Shown here: positions 44,025-53,131 of the stretch, piece by piece
Position numbering within the stretch: position 1 is the stretch's first letter
Layout of the letters: every line of letters begins with the position of its first letter
DNA from: Chryseobacterium kimseyorum
GTDB lineage: Bacteria > Bacteroidota > Bacteroidia > Flavobacteriales > Weeksellaceae
NCBI RefSeq assembly: GCF_025971945.1
Contig: NZ_JAPDHW010000008.1
Location: forward strand, 62,001 to 126,000
Direction: 5' to 3'
Length of the DNA: 64,000 nt
Position numbers and translations under genes: made by a program
Notes under the pieces: model-generated
What the model was told of the DNA's origin: nothing
Seen by the model: only the letters and a program-made list of their open reading frames with translations
Database searches by the model: none

Positions 44025-44330
44025 GGTTTATTCTATTTGACTTCGTCGAATCTTCGATTTCTATACTAAAGACAGCAAAAGTTTAAAATGGTTACAAACT
44101 TTTTTTAATTTTTTTTAAAATTTTTGTAACCCACTGAAAATGAATGTTGTATTTTTTTGAAATTATTTTAAATATTTCTGATATGATGCACAATGATGCA
44201 CCGATTATGTTGAAGTCGCCCTTTCTGGGCTTTTTAATCACAATAAACATGAACATCGGACTGCACCCGATGCTGATGTTGTCGCCCTTTCAGGGCTTTT
44301 AATTTTACTGTTGATATCTTTTAGATTTAA
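44025..44330. promoter_or_regulatory. ECF operon control region and dispersed repeat
   Basis: Near the sigma gene, GGTTACAAA (44090-44098) and TTTGTAACC (44123-44131) form a 9-bp inverted pair. The minus-strand TGTAACC at 44097-44091 resembles a -35 box of ECF promoters, with GTC about 17 bases on. From 44216 a repeat occurs: GTCGCCCTTTCTGGGCTTTTTAAT-like units at 44216 and 44281, separated by CATCGG-N7-CCGATG (44254-44272). No gene is seen. Confidence 0.5.
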
Positions 44331-45119
44331 TCAAAACGTTCCGCCCGTATTTTCTTTTGGTAAATCCTCAGTAACTACAGGCGCCTCAACAACTTCATGT
44401 TTTGCTGAGTTGACCTGATCCTCAAAATACTTTTCAAGATCGCGTAAGGTTTTGGGAGTGGTTTGGATATCACGTACGACTTCGCCTTTATTCACAACCA
44501 CAATTCTGTTGCAGACTTCTGTTGTATGAGCAAGATCGTGGCTTGAAATTAAAAATGTCACTCCGTTTTCTCTTGCAAAATCACGGATCATATTTTTAAG
44601 TTTGATCTGCGTTGATGGATCTAAATTAGCAAAAGGCTCATCCAGGATAATAATTTCCGGTTTACCAATTAAGGCTCCAACGATTCCTACTTTTTTCTGA
44701 TTTCCTTTTGAAAGATCACGGACGTATTTTCCTGCATTGACGATTTCGCCATTAAACAAATCATGGAACTGCTTTAAAAACTCATCTACAGAAGCTTTAT
44801 TCTGCCCTCTTAATTCTCCGATAAAATAGAAATATTCTTCGGGCGTAAGGTATCCAATAAGAAAAGTTTCGTCGATGAATGCTGAAACTTTATTTTTCCA
44901 TGCTTCAGATTCGTTGACTTTAATGTTATCAACGCTTACAAAACCTGTTGTAGGCTGAATTAAATCAAGCATTAAACTGAAAAGCGTTGTTTTTCCCGCT
45001 CCGTTGTTTCCAACCAAGCCGAACGTTTCGCCTTTTGTAATTTCTAAATTTTCTATATTGAGAACGGTTGCGGTTCCGTAGGTTTTCTTTAAATTTTGTA
45101 TTGTAATCATGTTGTTCAA
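44331..45119 (-). CDS. ABC transporter ATP-binding protein
   Basis: Cytoplasmic ATPase of 262 residues, probably powering the DUF5687 membrane protein encoded upstream. Walker A is GNNGAGKT (37-44), the signature is LSKGNQKKVGIVGAL, and Walker B is IIILDEPFANLDP, followed by the H-loop SSHDLAHT. The C-terminal ~35 residues (EVVEAPVVTEDLPKENTGG) are an acidic tail. ATG codons at 45119 and 45110 are both possible. The lack of a periplasmic binding protein fits an exporter; the substrate is unknown. Confidence 0.9.
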   Translation of the reverse strand: MNNMITIQNLKKTYGTATVLNIENLEITKGETFGLVGNNGAGKTTLFSLMLDLIQPTTGFVSVDNIKVNESEAWKNKVSAFIDETFLIGYLTPEEYFYFIGELRGQNKASVDEFLKQFHDLFNGEIVNAGKYVRDLSKGNQKKVGIVGALIGKPEIIILDEPFANLDPSTQIKLKNMIRDFARENGVTFLISSHDLAHTTEVCNRIVVVNKGEVVRDIQTTPKTLRDLEKYFEDQVNSAKHEVVEAPVVTEDLPKENTGGTF

Positions 45120-45164
45120 TGTTGGGTGTTTGATATTTAATGAAGGATGTTAAATAATAAATTT

Positions 45165-45300
45165 TACATTTTAATTCCCATGGGTTTGGCTTCGCCGAAT
45201 CTCTTTAATCTATTTCACCCATGGCTACTTTTGTTTGACCCTTTCGGGTCACCTAAGTTTTCTTTAACAAACCTGGGTCTTTTCCCTTTTAACTTGGTTC
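45165..45300. repeat. Hairpin repeat between the ABC genes
   Basis: AACCCATGGG-type sequence occurs at both ends of one arm (CCCATGGG near 45178 and ACCCATGG near 45217). GGCTTCGCC and GACCC-TTT-CGGGTC (near 45237) add small hairpins. It resembles dispersed intergenic elements and splits the permease from its ATPase by 188 bases. Confidence 0.5.
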
Positions 45301-45307
45301 TTTCAAC

Positions 45308-46771
45308 TTAATCTTTCTTAAAAGCGTCAATCGTACTGTATTTCTCGGTTTTATAAACTTTAATAATAATATCGAAGATTTTTTCGCGGAAAATAAATCC
45401 TAAAAGACCCAAAACTGCGATGCTGGTTACCGCTGCAGTAATTCCGAAGAAGTAGAAGAAAATCCCGTAAACAGCCATTGGCAAAAGCATTTTTGGCACC
45501 ATCAGAATAATCGTTTTAAAAGTGAATGTATTTTTTTGCCCAACTCTCTTTTCTTTTGAATTTAAATCGATGAGATTTTTATTGTAAGCGCCCGACAAAA
45601 GGGTAAACTGTGAGTTGACACCGATATTGTAAATTCCCGCCGAAAAAAATGCGAGGTAGACATCCCATCCGAAGTATACGTAGAATAAGGCCAAGACGAT
45701 AGAAAAGACCGTTACAATATTCATGAGCCACCATTTGGCTTTGATGTATTCTTTATACGGCACGTTGAGTGTCATCATCAGAGGATAATAGGCACTGTCG
45801 AAAGCCGGAACCCGCCCACCGAAAGTAAACTGAAAACCTCCGGTTACAAAAAGTCCCATAAACATCAGCGCTGCAGGAGTCTGGTAATATTTATTGGAAA
45901 ACATCAGCAAACCGTAAAACACAAACATGAAACTGCCTATTACAACACCTTTAGTCACTTTGTTTCGCTTCAGCATTTTAATATCATTGTTGATAAATGT
46001 TCCGATTGCTCCGTACTTGTTCAGGAAAACGATGTTTTCGGTTTTTCCGATTTCTTTTTTAGCTTCAAGACCTTCATCAAGATAAAAACCTTTTCGGATG
46101 TAATTAAAGGTAATTCTCCACAGACCAAGGAAAAGCATAACAGGAACTACCGCAAAATAAGGTCGTTCGTACAAATTATAGAAAATCTTTTCTGAATAAG
46201 ATAAAATAGGGACAATTTCGTAATAATTTAAAGCAGCAAAAACTGCAATCAAAATTCCTGCTCCGATCGCCACACTTTCTTTATCATTAAATAAAAGATT
46301 GATAAAATTATTAAGATAAAACAGAGAGGAAACTCCTATAAACCAAGTGAAAATCCCAAGAAAACCGTAGCCGTTGAAAGCTAAAATTCCACAGAATGTA
46401 ACCAAAAATATGGAATTAAACCAACTCAGCGGCGTAAGAAAAGTTTTAATTAAAGTATAATTGACGACGACTTTTTTAGGAATATTCTGAGTAAGAAAAG
46501 GTTTGATATTCTGGGTTGGAATCTGCTGAATCATGTATTTGAAAACCAAATCTATAAGCCAGCCAATAATCAGAAAACGTGAAATTATTTTCAACGGATC
46601 CTCATTCATTTCTTCCTGCACATAGAAATAAGCAATGAAAGACATCATTGCAAGCCACAAAACAAAGAAACAAATCCCGACGATTCTCAAAATCTTCATT
46701 GCCAGATTAATCCCGACCGAAGAACCTCTGAAAAAACTCTTCCACTCCAGCTTCAGAAACCTTTTAAACAT
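45308..46771 (-). CDS. DUF5687 family membrane protein (ABC transporter permease-like)
   Basis: A 487-residue integral membrane protein of the DUF5687 family found in Bacteroidetes. It starts MFKRFLKLEWKSFFRGSS, typical of the family. About ten to twelve hydrophobic segments (for example 24-47, 81-100, 112-160, 178-200, 274-295, 355-385, 425-470) surround a few cytoplasmic loops. An ABC ATPase gene follows on the same strand, so it is taken as the membrane part of an exporter. The substrate cannot be inferred. Confidence 0.85.
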   Translation of the reverse strand: MFKRFLKLEWKSFFRGSSVGINLAMKILRIVGICFFVLWLAMMSFIAYFYVQEEMNEDPLKIISRFLIIGWLIDLVFKYMIQQIPTQNIKPFLTQNIPKKVVVNYTLIKTFLTPLSWFNSIFLVTFCGILAFNGYGFLGIFTWFIGVSSLFYLNNFINLLFNDKESVAIGAGILIAVFAALNYYEIVPILSYSEKIFYNLYERPYFAVVPVMLFLGLWRITFNYIRKGFYLDEGLEAKKEIGKTENIVFLNKYGAIGTFINNDIKMLKRNKVTKGVVIGSFMFVFYGLLMFSNKYYQTPAALMFMGLFVTGGFQFTFGGRVPAFDSAYYPLMMTLNVPYKEYIKAKWWLMNIVTVFSIVLALFYVYFGWDVYLAFFSAGIYNIGVNSQFTLLSGAYNKNLIDLNSKEKRVGQKNTFTFKTIILMVPKMLLPMAVYGIFFYFFGITAAVTSIAVLGLLGFIFREKIFDIIIKVYKTEKYSTIDAFKKD

Positions 46772-46963
46772 AGTTTACTTTTTTACATTAGTAAATATAA
46801 GGCAGAATTTGTTACAAATTTGTCCTGAAACAGGGATTTTAATTGGATTTTAATATTGTAAGAAGCTGATATATATTTAGATTAACTACAAAACTTTTTA
46901 GCTCCAAAAAAGATAAATTGGAATTATAAGACATTAAACTTTAAAATTGAACATTTAAAAGCA

Positions 46964-48613
46964 TTACCCGATCAGCTCTTTAGCCTGCGCCATCGCCGCC
47001 TCCGTAATCTTGCTTCCGGAAAGCAACTGCGCAATCTCGTTCAACTTTTCATCTTCATTTAAGGTAATAATTGTCGACTGCGTTTTACCATTGATATCTT
47101 CTTTTACGACTTTGTAATTATCATTTCCTTTTGCAGCAACCTGAGCTAAGTGAGAGATGACGATCAGCTGCATATCCTGAGACATTTCGCGCATCAGATT
47201 TCCGATTTCTTCGGCTACTTTTCCGGAAACTCCTGTATCTATTTCGTCCAAGATAAGTGTGGGAAGCATATCGCTTTCGGCAATAATTTTCTTTACCGCC
47301 AACATCACACGCGATCGTTCACCACCGGAAATAGCAGTCTGAATCGGTTTTAAAGGAAAACCTGAATTCGCCTGAAACAAAAGCTGAATATTTTCTTTTC
47401 CGAATTGATTAAATTCCGGAACGTCGGTTAATTCGATGTCTACTTTGGCTTTTTCAAGACCTAATTTCTTTAATAAATCTTCAGCTTTTTTAATGAAAAG
47501 AGGAACAGTTTTCTTTCTATTCTTAGAAAGTTTTTCAGCCGAAGACTGAAGTGATTTTTCTTTTTTAGCGATATTGATTTCAATCTCTGCAATGTAAGCT
47601 TCAATCTCTACAGTGCCTTTCTGCTCGCCCGATAACTGATCTCTGATTTCTTTTAATTCATCAAGGTCAGAAACGTTGTGCTTAAGAAATAATGCATTGA
47701 TTTTATTGTTGAGTTCAGAAAGTATGGCTAAATTTTCAGGATTGATTTCAATTTTTTCCGCTTCATCTTCCAGTTCCTGAAGAATATCCTTCAATTCAAC
47801 AAAAGAGCCTTCTAACCGTTCATCCAATTCAGAAAAAGAATGAGACACATCGGCAATTTTCGACAGTTTACTTTTAGCTTCATTGAAGAAAGAAAGAATT
47901 CCGATTTCTTCCTGATGAAATCTTGAGAGTATCTGTGCAATGTTTTCAGAAATCATTCCTGCATTTTCCTGTACAGAAAGCTGATTCTGCAAATCGTTAT
48001 AATCTACATCATCCAGTTTTAAATCCTCAAGTTCGTTCAGCAGAAACTGTTTATAATCACTTTCCTTAGTATTTTCTGAGAGTTGAGTCTGGAATTTTTT
48101 CAGCTGAGTTTTTAAACTTTGAAATTCTAAGAAATCCTGCTGATAGTCTTCAATAATTTTTTTATTATCTGAAAGTCCATCGATGATTTTAAACTGATAA
48201 TCTGCCGTAAAGAGATTAGACGTTTCAAACTGAGAATGAATATCAATCAGCTGCGAAGTCAGTTCTTTCAACACATCCAAAGTTACGGGAACGTCATTGA
48301 TAAATGCTCTGGATTTTCCTGAAGGTAAAATTTCTCTACGGATAATCGTTTGATGCTCGTAATCGAGATCGTTTTCGATAAAGAATTTTTTAAACTGATT
48401 ATTCAGGTCAAATTCTGTTTCTACAACACTTTTTTCCTCGGCTTTTGAAATAGATTTTACATCTGCTCTTTCGCCTAAAATCAATCGAAGCGCACCCAAA
48501 ATGATAGATTTTCCGGCTCCGGTTTCTCCGGTAATCACCTGTAAACCATTTTTTAAAGACACATCCAGTGCATCAATAAGGGCAAAATTTTTAATGTATA
48601 TTCTCGAAAGCAT
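46964..48613 (-). CDS. recN: DNA repair protein RecN
   Basis: SMC-like ATPase that acts at DNA double-strand breaks; 549 residues. Walker A is GETGAGKS (29-36). The middle part (about 150-370) is a long coiled coil with heptad-rich charged stretches. The C-terminal half has the ABC signature SGGERSRVMLAVK, Walker B TLILDEIDTGVSG and the switch VISHLAQVAA. It follows a promoter-like pair at 48640-48670 and is one member of a run of minus-strand housekeeping genes. Confidence 0.96.
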   Translation of the reverse strand: MLSRIYIKNFALIDALDVSLKNGLQVITGETGAGKSIILGALRLILGERADVKSISKAEEKSVVETEFDLNNQFKKFFIENDLDYEHQTIIRREILPSGKSRAFINDVPVTLDVLKELTSQLIDIHSQFETSNLFTADYQFKIIDGLSDNKKIIEDYQQDFLEFQSLKTQLKKFQTQLSENTKESDYKQFLLNELEDLKLDDVDYNDLQNQLSVQENAGMISENIAQILSRFHQEEIGILSFFNEAKSKLSKIADVSHSFSELDERLEGSFVELKDILQELEDEAEKIEINPENLAILSELNNKINALFLKHNVSDLDELKEIRDQLSGEQKGTVEIEAYIAEIEINIAKKEKSLQSSAEKLSKNRKKTVPLFIKKAEDLLKKLGLEKAKVDIELTDVPEFNQFGKENIQLLFQANSGFPLKPIQTAISGGERSRVMLAVKKIIAESDMLPTLILDEIDTGVSGKVAEEIGNLMREMSQDMQLIVISHLAQVAAKGNDNYKVVKEDINGKTQSTIITLNEDEKLNEIAQLLSGSKITEAAMAQAKELIG

Positions 48614-48639
48614 GATGAGTGGCAGATTTCTTTATACTG

Positions 48640-48670
48640 CAAATATAAAATTTTAGAATTCAGAATTCAA
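48640..48670 (-). promoter_or_regulatory. Candidate promoter of recN
   Basis: On the minus strand TTG (48670-48668), a 20-base spacer and TATATTTG (48647-48640) precede the recN ATG by about 27 bases. Confidence 0.5.
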
Positions 48671-48682
48671 GAACAAGATGCG

Positions 48683-49585
48683 TTACCTCCACTTATTCCA
48701 TTTGGTATCGGTAAACTTAGGTGCAAAAATGATCATCAGTTGTTTCAGGTCATTCAATACGATCCCACCGTTGTTTCCTGAATTGAAAATATTGAAAATC
48801 TCATCATTCTTGGTATTGATAAATGTATTGAAGAAATAATTCTGCTGAAAAGAATTTTCATAAGTTTTCAACTGCATCAAGGCATCAAAAATAATCTTTT
48901 TAGACTGTGTCTGATCCTGATTGAACATTCCGTCTAAACCTGCTCTGTGATATGTGTACATCGTCTGACGAAGCTGAGCAAGATTTGGATTTAAAATTTC
49001 ACCAATCAGAATCGCACGGCTTCGAGGATCGTTGATTTGTCCCCAACCTTCGTAACCTCTGTTTTGAGAATTCTGGGCAATCTGCTGTGCCTTTGTAAAC
49101 CACTGTGTTCCTCCTGCAGCCTGGAAGCTGTCTGCATCATAACCTAAAATCAGATACACATAAAAACTGATGACATCAATTAAATTTTTCCCTGAAAATT
49201 GTCTTTCATTAAAAATTAAATTTTCATTTTCTACGTAGTCGAAAGCAAATTTTGTATCCTGCAGATTGATCAGCGGAGATTCGTATGAAGAACTGAAAAC
49301 CGGACGGACCGCCTGAATAACGATACTTCCCTTGTATTTATTTCCATCTCTTTCACTGAGAACGATCGCGAAATTTGATTTTATTTTTTCGAAATTCTGA
49401 AGTTTTTTACCAGTCCAGCTTGTATTGTTTACAAAATCTCTAAGACTTTTCTCCAAAGCTTTAAATGCCTGCTGATTACTTCCTCCCAACTGCTGAGCAT
49501 TTACCTGAACCGTCGCCAAAAGTTCCTGAGAGAAACTAAAATTGAAAAATAAAAGTAAAAATAGAAGTGATATATATTTTTTCAT
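48683..49585 (-). CDS. DUF4835 family secreted protein
   Basis: A 300-residue exported protein matching DUF4835 of Bacteroidetes. The signal peptide is MKKYISLLFLLLFFNFSFSQ. LLATVQVNAQQLGGSNQQAFKAL, then NFAIVLSERDGNKYKGSIVIQA and GYDADSFQAAGG are family-typical. Function unknown; envelope location is expected. The neighbourhood coaBC-DUF4835-recN is a recurrent flavobacterial order, as far as I recall, and only 36 bases separate it from coaBC, so the genes are probably cotranscribed. Confidence 0.87.
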   Translation of the reverse strand: MKKYISLLFLLLFFNFSFSQELLATVQVNAQQLGGSNQQAFKALEKSLRDFVNNTSWTGKKLQNFEKIKSNFAIVLSERDGNKYKGSIVIQAVRPVFSSSYESPLINLQDTKFAFDYVENENLIFNERQFSGKNLIDVISFYVYLILGYDADSFQAAGGTQWFTKAQQIAQNSQNRGYEGWGQINDPRSRAILIGEILNPNLAQLRQTMYTYHRAGLDGMFNQDQTQSKKIIFDALMQLKTYENSFQQNYFFNTFINTKNDEIFNIFNSGNNGGIVLNDLKQLMIIFAPKFTDTKWNKWR

Positions 49586-49621
49586 TGATCTGTAAATGTT
49601 GAGAACGGAAATTTATAAAAA

Positions 49622-50824
49622 TTATTTTAGAATCTGAGCTTCAATGGTATCGAGAATATCTTTTGCTACATTTTCTTTCGATTTCAGGGCAAATTCTATT
49701 TTCTCTGTTTTAGTAAATATTTTAATTTTATTGGTGTCCTGCTTAAATCCTGCACCTTCGTCTCGAAGGGAGTTGAGAACGATCATGTCAAGATTTTTCT
49801 TTTCCAGTTTACCTTTTGCATTTTCTTCTTCATTTTGAGTTTCGAGCGCAAATCCCACTAAGAACTGATTTACTTTCTTTTCTCCCATCGTTTTCAGAAT
49901 ATCAGGATTTTTAATCAATTCAATCGTAAAAGAATCTTCATTCTTTTTAATTTTTTCTGAGGCTACAACTTTCGGTGCGTAATCGGCAACGGCTGCACTG
50001 GCAATTCCAATATCTATTCCATCATAAAATTCGAATACTTTATCAAGCATTTGTTTTGCGGAAGTCACTCTCTGAAGCTGAATATTTTCATGTTTTGGAT
50101 TCAGAGAACTCGGGCCTGAAATCAATATCACTTTCGCACCACGCTTTGCAGCTTCTTCAGCTAAAGAAAATCCCATTTTCCCTGAAGAATGATTCCCTAT
50201 AAATCTTACAGGGTCAATTGCTTCATAGGTTGGTCCCGCAGTTATTAAAACTGTTTTATTTTGAAGTGACTTTTTTTCATTTAAGCTGAAAAAATCTTCT
50301 ACAGCTTTTGAAATGGTTTCCGGTTCAGCCATTCTCCCCTGCCCGATTAATCCACTTGCCAATTCTCCACTTTCTGCTGGAATTACAATATGGCCGTAAT
50401 CTTCTGCCAATTCTAAATTCTGTTTTGTTGAAGGATGCTGATACATATCCAAGTCCATTGCCGGAGCGATAAACACAGGACATTTGGCCGACATATAAGT
50501 GGCAATCATCAAATTATCACACATCCCGTGGACCATTTTGGCTAAAGTGTTTGCTGTACACGGTGCCATGATCATCACATCTGCCCAGAGTGCTAATTCC
50601 ACATGACTGTTCCAGGTTCCGTTGTCGCCATAAAAATCGGTATACACCGGATTTTTAGATAAAGTGGCAAGACTCAGCTTCGTTACAAAATTTTCAGCAT
50701 CAGGAGACATGATCACCTGAACTTCTGCCCCTTTCTTCACAAAATCTCTAATGAGAAAATGAATTTTGTAAGCAGCAATTCCGCCAGAAACGGCTATGAG
50801 AATCTTTTTCCCGGAAATATTCAT
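49622..50824 (-). CDS. coaBC: Bifunctional phosphopantothenoylcysteine decarboxylase / phosphopantothenate-cysteine ligase
   Basis: Coenzyme A biosynthesis enzyme of 400 residues from the ATG at 50824; the open start at 50890 adds 22 atypical residues. The N-terminal flavoprotein (CoaC) domain starts KKILIAVSGGIAAYK and contains the catalytic His in WNSHVELALWAD, PCTANTLAKMVHGMCDNL and PAMDLDMY. The C-terminal CoaB domain starts ITAGPTYEAIDPVRFIGNHSSGKMG and ends with the CTP-binding NDI-like segment replaced by VLNSLRDEGAGF. Both active domains appear complete. Confidence 0.95.
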   Translation of the reverse strand: MNISGKKILIAVSGGIAAYKIHFLIRDFVKKGAEVQVIMSPDAENFVTKLSLATLSKNPVYTDFYGDNGTWNSHVELALWADVMIMAPCTANTLAKMVHGMCDNLMIATYMSAKCPVFIAPAMDLDMYQHPSTKQNLELAEDYGHIVIPAESGELASGLIGQGRMAEPETISKAVEDFFSLNEKKSLQNKTVLITAGPTYEAIDPVRFIGNHSSGKMGFSLAEEAAKRGAKVILISGPSSLNPKHENIQLQRVTSAKQMLDKVFEFYDGIDIGIASAAVADYAPKVVASEKIKKNEDSFTIELIKNPDILKTMGEKKVNQFLVGFALETQNEEENAKGKLEKKNLDMIVLNSLRDEGAGFKQDTNKIKIFTKTEKIEFALKSKENVAKDILDTIEAQILK

Positions 50825-50889
50825 GTAGATTATTTTTAAAGCACTAAAATACTTCTTTTTTCTAAGAACGGAAACCTCCAGCAACAGCA

Positions 50890-50923
50890 AAGGTCATAAA
50901 GAAAATAATTTCTTTATGACCTT
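50890..50923. repeat. Perfect 15-bp hairpin between coaBC and rpoZ
   Basis: AAGGTCATAAAGAAA and TTTCTTTATGACCTT with a 4-base loop. No T tract follows on the minus strand, so it may be an RNA stability or processing hairpin rather than a terminator. Confidence 0.6.
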
Positions 50924-50930
50924 CATTTAT

Positions 50931-50950
50931 AAAAAATCACCTCGGTGATT
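50931..50950 (-). terminator. Terminator overlapping the end of rpoZ
   Basis: On the minus strand AATCAC-CGAG-GTGATT is followed by six T; the stem begins within the rpoZ stop codon region (50949-50951). Confidence 0.65.
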
Positions 50951-51272
50951 AGTTTCTCTCTTCAGTCTTTCTAAAGTACACTTCACCGTCTAGCCATTCC
51001 TGGATAGCGATGGAAGTTGGTTTTGGAAGTTTTTCGTAATGTTTAGAGATTTCAATCTGTTCTCTGTTTTCAAAAACTTCTTCCAATGTAGAATTGTGAA
51101 CCGCAAATTCGTCTAATTTATTGTGTAATTCAGTACGAATTTCTGCATTGATCTGCTCAGCTCTCTTCCCCATGATAACAATAGCTTCATAGATTGAACC
51201 TACTTTCTCTTCAATCTTGTCTTTATCGTAAGTAATAGTATTTACTTCTGCTTTGGTATCTTTTACACTCAT
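50949..51272 (-). CDS. rpoZ: RNA polymerase omega subunit (Bacteroidetes Rpb6-like)
   Basis: Small RNA polymerase subunit of 107 residues that helps assemble the beta-prime subunit. VGSIYEAIVIMGKRAEQINAEIRTEL is the conserved Rpb6/omega core with the R-A-x-Q-I motif. The acidic C-terminal extension (LPKPTSIAIQEWLDGEVYFRK) is usual in Bacteroidetes. It lies between coaBC and bamD in the order common in this phylum (bamD-rpoZ-coaBC). A -7-like box TAAATTTG (51309-51302) precedes it. Confidence 0.92.
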   Translation of the reverse strand: MSVKDTKAEVNTITYDKDKIEEKVGSIYEAIVIMGKRAEQINAEIRTELHNKLDEFAVHNSTLEEVFENREQIEISKHYEKLPKPTSIAIQEWLDGEVYFRKTEERN

Positions 51273-51313
51273 TTTCAGAAAATTATTTATTTATAAGATG
51301 GCAAATTTACGAA

Positions 51314-52309
51314 TTATCTTTGGATTCTGAAAGTAGCTGCCGGCGGAGGTGTCTGCAACGCTGCGCTGTCTCTCTGAATCTGCATTGCCTGCTTTTCATT
51401 AGACACCTGATCCTTGATTTGCTGCTCTGTTTTAGATTCTGCTGCAATCTTATCAGCCGCTTTTTTCTGTCTTGCCGTAAGAACTGCGATTCTTTCTTCA
51501 GTCTGTTTTTTTACGATGACAAAATCCTTTTTCTCTTTCTCAAGTTTTTCTCTCAGATCTAAAGCTGTTTTAGAATATTCCGTGTTCGGAAGTTCTTTTT
51601 CAACCTGTTTTGTGAAAGACAGTGCGCTTTCAATACGCTCGTCTTTAAGATCATACACAGAATTCTGTGCCAGCAAATAACGCGACTTCATCATATAATC
51701 ATAGATTTTCGGACGAAGTTTTGTACTTGGGAAATCCTCTAAAACATTTTCAAAAGCAGCACTTGTAGATTTATAGTCGGCCATTTTGAAATACTGTTTC
51801 GCATTTTCGTAGGCTTTAAATTCTAATTTGTACGACAGCTCATCAATCAGCGTATTGATGTTTTTTGATCTTTCAGAGTTAGGATAATTGGTTAAAAAAT
51901 CCTGAAGCTCATTGATTGCCAATTCTGTACTTGTCTGGTCCAAGTTATAATCCATAGACCCGTTATAGTAACATAACGCTGACATATAAGCTGCTTCTTC
52001 TTTTCTGTTATCCTGAGGAAAACTTACCGAAAAACTTTTAAACTGGCTTCCTGCTAATCTATAATTTTTATCGTAATAATTCGCGTAGGCAGAATTGAAA
52101 ACCACATTCGGAGCATCGTCTGTTCCAGCCACAAGATTCGGAAGTCTGTCGTAAAGGGCCAAAGCATTTTTCCATTTCTTTTTAGCGAAATTTTCATTGG
52201 CGGCTTTCAGAATAAAAGTTTTATCCGCGCTTTTCATCGCTTTATCTTGCTGACTTGTGCAAGCCGAAATGACAGCTATGGCAAAAATACCTAAAATATA
52301 TTTCTTCAT
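51314..52309 (-). CDS. bamD: Outer-membrane assembly lipoprotein BamD
   Basis: Periplasmic outer-membrane lipoprotein of the BAM complex, 331 residues from the ATG at 52309; the open start at 52441 lies inside the TetR gene. The lipobox is VISAC with Cys17. TPR-type repeats follow (KKWKNALALYDRLPN, NYRLAGSQFKSFSVSFPQDNRKEEAAYMSALCYYN; described here by parts), with LTNYPNSERSKNINTLIDEL typical of BamD. The tail beyond 270 is a Lys/Glu coiled coil ending in a Pro-rich stretch, an extension seen in Flavobacteriia. Confidence 0.93.
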   Translation of the reverse strand: MKKYILGIFAIAVISACTSQQDKAMKSADKTFILKAANENFAKKKWKNALALYDRLPNLVAGTDDAPNVVFNSAYANYYDKNYRLAGSQFKSFSVSFPQDNRKEEAAYMSALCYYNGSMDYNLDQTSTELAINELQDFLTNYPNSERSKNINTLIDELSYKLEFKAYENAKQYFKMADYKSTSAAFENVLEDFPSTKLRPKIYDYMMKSRYLLAQNSVYDLKDERIESALSFTKQVEKELPNTEYSKTALDLREKLEKEKKDFVIVKKQTEERIAVLTARQKKAADKIAAESKTEQQIKDQVSNEKQAMQIQRDSAALQTPPPAATFRIQR

Positions 52310-52406
52310 ATAAAATTCAACAGTTTTCGGTTTTACCGACCTATTAATTTGCAAAAATATAACTTTTTTGCTAAAAGATTTTTTTTTATGATTATTTAAC
52401 GCAAAA

Positions 52407-53036
52407 TTAGTCGGCTGCGTATCCCAAAACAGCAAAAACATTCATTAAAAGATTCATTCTCACCTTTTTTTCAGCTTCTTTAGCATAGGAGTCATCATCT
52501 TTATGGGGAACATAGAGTTCATAGAAGTTCTTATTGCGAATCACGAAAAGTGTTGACCCAATAATGGTGGTAAGAATATCTTCAGGCTTCGGAGTGAACG
52601 TGAATACACCTGAGGTTACGCCTTTCTTGATGACATCATCTAATTTTTTAACAAACAGCTGGTAAAAATCGAGTAGCTCATCCTTAAGATTTTCGGTGTG
52701 ACGTAACTCCTGAGTCACAAAACCATGGAAATAATTATATTTAAAAAGCTGGGCAACGATATATTTGATCATTTCTTTCAGCTGCATTTCAGGTTTACCG
52801 TCTTTGATGGTATCAGCAAATTCAGAAAAATTTTCTCTGGTTTTCAAGACGCGGTACTGATAAAGATAAGACATCATCTTTTCTTTTGAACCGAAATAAT
52901 AAGAGATCATCGAAATATTGATATTGGCTTTTGAACAGATATCGCGAACCGAAGTTCCTTCGTAGCCTTTTCTTGCGATCAACTCTTCGGCAATATCTAG
53001 GATGTGAATCTGCTTATCTGTGAATTTTTTCCCCAT
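52407..53036 (-). CDS. TetR/AcrR family transcriptional regulator
   Basis: DNA-binding repressor-type protein of 209 residues. The N-terminal TetR helix-turn-helix (about 8-55) reads ILDIAEELIARKGYEGTSVRDI then ANINISMISYYFGSKEKMMSYLY. The rest is an all-helical ligand/dimer domain without recognised ligand. It is divergent from the TatD-like gene, with a palindrome AAACG-AA-CGTTT (53080-53091) between them as a candidate operator. Related flavobacterial genes sit beside bamD. Confidence 0.92.
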   Translation of the reverse strand: MGKKFTDKQIHILDIAEELIARKGYEGTSVRDICSKANINISMISYYFGSKEKMMSYLYQYRVLKTRENFSEFADTIKDGKPEMQLKEMIKYIVAQLFKYNYFHGFVTQELRHTENLKDELLDFYQLFVKKLDDVIKKGVTSGVFTFTPKPEDILTTIIGSTLFVIRNKNFYELYVPHKDDDSYAKEAEKKVRMNLLMNVFAVLGYAAD

Positions 53037-53079
53037 GTGTGCTCTTTTAGTAAAGTTAAGAAATTTTTAACATATTCAT

Positions 53080-53128
53080 AAACGAACGTTTAATAATTTT
53101 TGGTGAACTTTTATTTATCGTACTTTTG
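53080..53128 (+). promoter_or_regulatory. TatD-gene promoter with a candidate TetR operator
   Basis: TTG (53100-53102), an 18-base spacer and TACTTTTG (53121-53128) match the consensus exactly. The box ends only three bases before the ATG at 53132, which implies a leaderless or nearly leaderless mRNA. AAACGAACGTTT at 53080-53091, a 5-bp inverted repeat with a two-base centre, adjoins the -33 box and resembles TetR operators. Confidence 0.55.
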
Positions 53129-53131
53129 AGT

